From the NCBI GenBank assembly GCA_019188255.1, contig JAETXT010000010.1, positions 1,550,001 through 1,614,000 of the forward strand: DNA of 64,000 bases. Direction: 5' to 3'. The first letter of the stretch is position 1. Each line of letters begins with the position of its first letter. The DNA comes from Verticillium longisporum (Eukaryota > Ascomycota > Sordariomycetes > Glomerellales > Plectosphaerellaceae). The notes under the pieces were generated by a model. The model saw only the letters and a program-made list of their open reading frames with translations, searched no databases and had not been told where the DNA came from. This document shows, piece after piece, positions 61,121 through 64,000 of this stretch. The translations under genes were made by a program, and so were the position numbers.

Positions 61121-62768
61121 TGAGTACTCCTCTGCCGAGTCATGAGGCCAGCTCGGCGAGGGCTCTTTTTCTTATTTCTTCCCCTTTTTTTTCCTCTTCT
61201 TTGTATTTCGGTATGCGGCTGCGTCGGATCGCCTCTACCGCGCAGCCGGCCGCGGGATGGAGAAGACTACGAAAGGCAGTCTTGAAGACCTCTCGTTGAC
61301 CTCCTCCCGATCTTTCACTATAAAAAATCCCCCAATACCCCGTTTCTTCCTTCTGCAAGGACCAAAACCCCCTCTAATTCTAAGCACGCAGCCTCTCTCT
61401 TCTGCCCCACTGGACAACTGGGCAATTCTTTGCCAGGCTTCTTGAGGAGGGCGGAGGAGGAGATTGAAAAGACGAAAGAGAACGGAGTGGAACGGTCCGA
61501 TGTACGAATGGCTTCTTACCTTAGGGAGGTGTAAAGGGGCGGCGGCGGCGGCGCGCGTTTGTGTACAGCTACCAGGTGAAGTGGGAGAAGATGCGCGGAA
61601 ACGGAGCAAGAGCAATGGCGCAGAGCGCATCAGGGAACCCCGGTCGCATGGCTTCTTTTTTTCTGCGCACGAAGGAGTCTAATTTGATGTACTTTAGACG
61701 GCGTGAGGATAGACATGCATGTATGCAAATGTTATGAATACTTTCAAATCTGCCATTCTCCATTTTGTCCTTCTGTGCAGCAGCGTTCTGGAGGATGTGG
61801 CCGAGCTCGCTGGAAGTCGGTGATGGAGCTACCTGGCGGAACCTCGAGCGACGTGCGTGAAGCGTCAATGATGTGATGCTATACTGAGACTTTTCCTAGC
61901 TTGAACGACATCTCCGTTGTTTGCTGCTCCAAGGAATTGCCTCGTCAGGCTGCCACAACATGGCATAAATATTGGGGTCTTCTTAGAGCATCGATGGCCA
62001 GCTTGTCGACTTGTCAAGCTTGTCGGTTGCTTCTCCATCAGGCACCAGGGCGACGCAGCCGGAATCCGCCCAGAGTAGACATGTTAGGACGACATTCGTC
62101 CTCTGATTTGTTACAGGCTCCCCTTGAGGCTACAAGCCCGCCATGCAACTGCCCCAGGAAGATCCTCGGACCTGTTGTCTGCGAACATGGCCAACTTGGA
62201 TTGAACGAGGCTAAACAAGGCTGTATGTTCTCACAGGAACCATAACCAAAATTTCCAGGTCCAGGCGACGTTCGCCGACACGTAAATCATCTCGACATAG
62301 CACCACGCACAGCACGGCAGAAGCGACAGTCAATGGGTTCACATAGACTCTCGAACACGCTACAAATGCAAGACGGCATCCCGGCCACTGCCGCGTGGGA
62401 TTACACGGGGCAGCCGGCGCGTCCCCCAACAGCAGCCGCGCGCCCACGCCCCCTCCTCTTCCATCCCCATCGTTTTGTCCCCCCCGCCGTTGGTGGTGTC
62501 TTTCGTTCCTCGTTCCCCGAGGTCTGGATTGTGAGAGAAAGAAAGAAAAAGGCCGTCGCTGCATCATCTGCGTCCCGATCACGTCACCAAATGCAATTTG
62601 AATGCGTTCCGACAAACAATAAGGGAGGTTGTCATCAGGTCTTTGATTTGGTTCGTGTTGGGAGGTCCTTAACCGAGGATCTCGAATGCCAATTGAGTGA
62701 TGCTCTTTACAAGCCATACCAACTCCCCAGCCGAGTGACGTGCGCAGAAACGGGTTTCCTTTTTTCCT
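61121..62768. other. Intergenic between convergent transporter and eL27 genes
   Basis: 3' flanks of both genes. Short open frames occur on both strands without recognisable products. No gene is supported. Confidence 0.5.
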
Positions 62769-63545
62769 TTAAAACTCTGTTGTGGCGTGTTAGTCAGTAC
62801 ATCTGGGATGCATGTGTGCGTCGTGAGAGGGTCGTGACATACTCAGAGGAGTGAAGAACCACCGGTTCTTGCCGCTCGTGTAACGCTCCTCCAGAACCTT
62901 CTTCACAGTCTTCTTGGAGTCCTCACGCTGGCTGGGCTCCTTGAAGGTGTCGTTGGAGACGGTGCCCTTGAGGCCCTCGAGCTCGAGGGTGTAACGGGTG
63001 GGCATGAGGTGGTTGTAGTTGACGAGCTTGACGAAGGGCTTGATCTTGGAGCGCTTCTCCTGGCGCGTCTTGGACATGCGGCGAGTGATCTTGGAGGGGT
63101 AGCGCTCGATGCCGGCGACGAGGGCGTGGCCGAAGGGGTGGGCCTTGTTGCCGCTGTCGACGGGCTGGATGATCACAACCTGGAAGAGGGCCGCGTGTTA
63201 GCAAAATCTCTTCTGTGCATGTTGTGTGCGTGTTTCCGAAGTCATGTTGCCATGCCGCTTGCTGTGCCGTTGTTACTTCCTGGTCCGATTGATGGTTTTT
63301 TTTTTCCCTTGGCCCCCTTGCTGTTGTGTCCTTCTCTTTTTCATTGGCGTGCCGGTGTCGTGCTTGGGCTCGCGATCCTCTTCCTCCTTATCCTCGGGAC
63401 TCCCATCAATTTTCCATCGCCCCCTCTTCCCACCAACCAGGAAACAACGTGGACTCGGCGCGCAGAATTCGTGGAATCGTACCTTCTTGCCGGCATAGCG
63501 ACCGTGGGTGATGATGGCGACGCGGCCGACCTTGAGGAACTTCAT
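62769..63545 (-). CDS. RPL27: 60S ribosomal protein eL27
   Basis: Component of the large cytosolic ribosomal subunit. Exons: 63545-63483, 63179-62843 and 62776-62769. The introns are 303 bp (GTACGA...CCAG) and 66 bp (GTATGT...ACAG). Exon 1 encodes [21 protein letters not shown]. Exon 2 opens [20 protein letters not shown], includes [20 protein letters not shown] and [17 protein letters not shown], and ends KNRWFFTPL. The last exon is just 8 nt and supplies the conserved C-terminal Lys-Phe-stop. Total 135 aa, the exact size expected. The KOW-like start ([20 protein letters not shown]) is intact. A long first intron after the start region is common in fungal ribosomal protein genes. Confidence 0.97.
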
Positions 63546-64000
63546 TGTGAACCGGGGGTGTCGGGTATCTGGACGGTGTGGTGAGGGAGTTCGTCGGTCA
63601 CTGGGCGCTGGTCTTCTTCAGAGAGAAAAGTTTCTGGAAATGCGTTGGGGCTGTGGGTTAGCCTAGCCCACTGCACACGGCAAGCGAGGGGACCTAAGCA
63701 CGTGATTTGGGAGAGAAGTTGTGGGCGGGAATCTGTGGGATGAGTCACGTGCAGCTACTTCTCGGGTGGGTCTAGGGTGCAGCATTGACCAGTCAATGGG
63801 CGGGTCCAGCTCGAGGAGGTGCACTGGCCAACGCGACTACCGACCTCGGATTATCTCGTCTGCTTGCTTGCATCTCGTCCGCCGAACATCGCGAGAGGTC
63901 TCAATTGACTTGTTCCGACCATCTGCCTGTTCGACCTTGGAAGTCCCACCCGCTAGTCTGATCACCATCTGGGTTCGACGCGACCAAATCGACATCGTCA
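63546..64000. other. Upstream region of eL27, continues past the window
   Basis: No coding feature is supported. It includes the two CACGTG boxes listed separately. Confidence 0.5.
63699..63751. promoter_or_regulatory. Pair of CACGTG palindromes upstream of eL27
   Basis: CACGTG occurs at 63699-63704 and 63746-63751, 154-206 bp upstream of the eL27 start codon. CACGTG boxes are bound by bHLH factors of the Cbf1 type in fungi. Two copies at the usual promoter distance are suggestive only. Confidence 0.35.

Overview
This is nuclear DNA of a filamentous ascomycete (Pezizomycotina, most like Sordariomycetes and perhaps Hypocreales; the order is inference). The signs are short introns (50-303 bp) with GTATGT/GTGAGT-type donors and CTAAC-like branch sites, GC-rich codon use, large fungal hybrid histidine kinases, a UDP-galactopyranose mutase, and long intergenic stretches full of microsatellites. 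No operons, rRNA, tRNA, CRISPR or intact transposons were seen.

Layout. 1-979 (-): 5' part of a secreted M28 aminopeptidase, cut by the window edge. 2677-8860 (-): hybrid histidine kinase, about 2,030 aa. 13223-14054 (-): cytochrome b561-like membrane protein. 15371-16528 (+): allantoicase. 17295-20148 (+): ankyrin plus DIL-domain protein. 22856-26023 (+): TBC-domain Rab GAP. 30820-32458 (-): conserved-looking Pro/Gln-rich, coiled-coil protein of unknown function. 42263-49909 (-): intronless 2,548-aa group X-type hybrid histidine kinase with a kinase-like domain. 51959-53884 (-): UDP-galactopyranose mutase. 59557-61077/61120 (+): triose-phosphate/nucleotide-sugar transporter-family protein. 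62769-63545 (-): ribosomal protein eL27. Between them lie gene-poor stretches, the longest being 32459-42262 and 53885-59556.

How genes may work together. Two hybrid kinases would feed the fungal phosphorelay (HPt to response regulators). The divergent mutase and transporter may form a galactofuranose pair: cytosolic UDP-Galf synthesis and Golgi import. Allantoicase belongs to purine/nitrogen catabolism. The TBC protein and possibly the DIL protein concern membrane traffic.

Most important observation. Four otherwise well-conserved genes need seven one-base corrections to read through. Every one is a missing base, at or beside a short homopolymer. In each gene, restoring those bases makes the spliced length an exact multiple of three. 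This points to base-calling or assembly errors rather than seven real mutations, and the gene models below are given with that in mind. I found no convincing new biological system; the finds worth checking are the frameshift pattern, the mutase/transporter pair, the ankyrin-DIL fusion, micro-exons, a GC-AG intron, and a dispersed ACCTAGGT-like palindrome.
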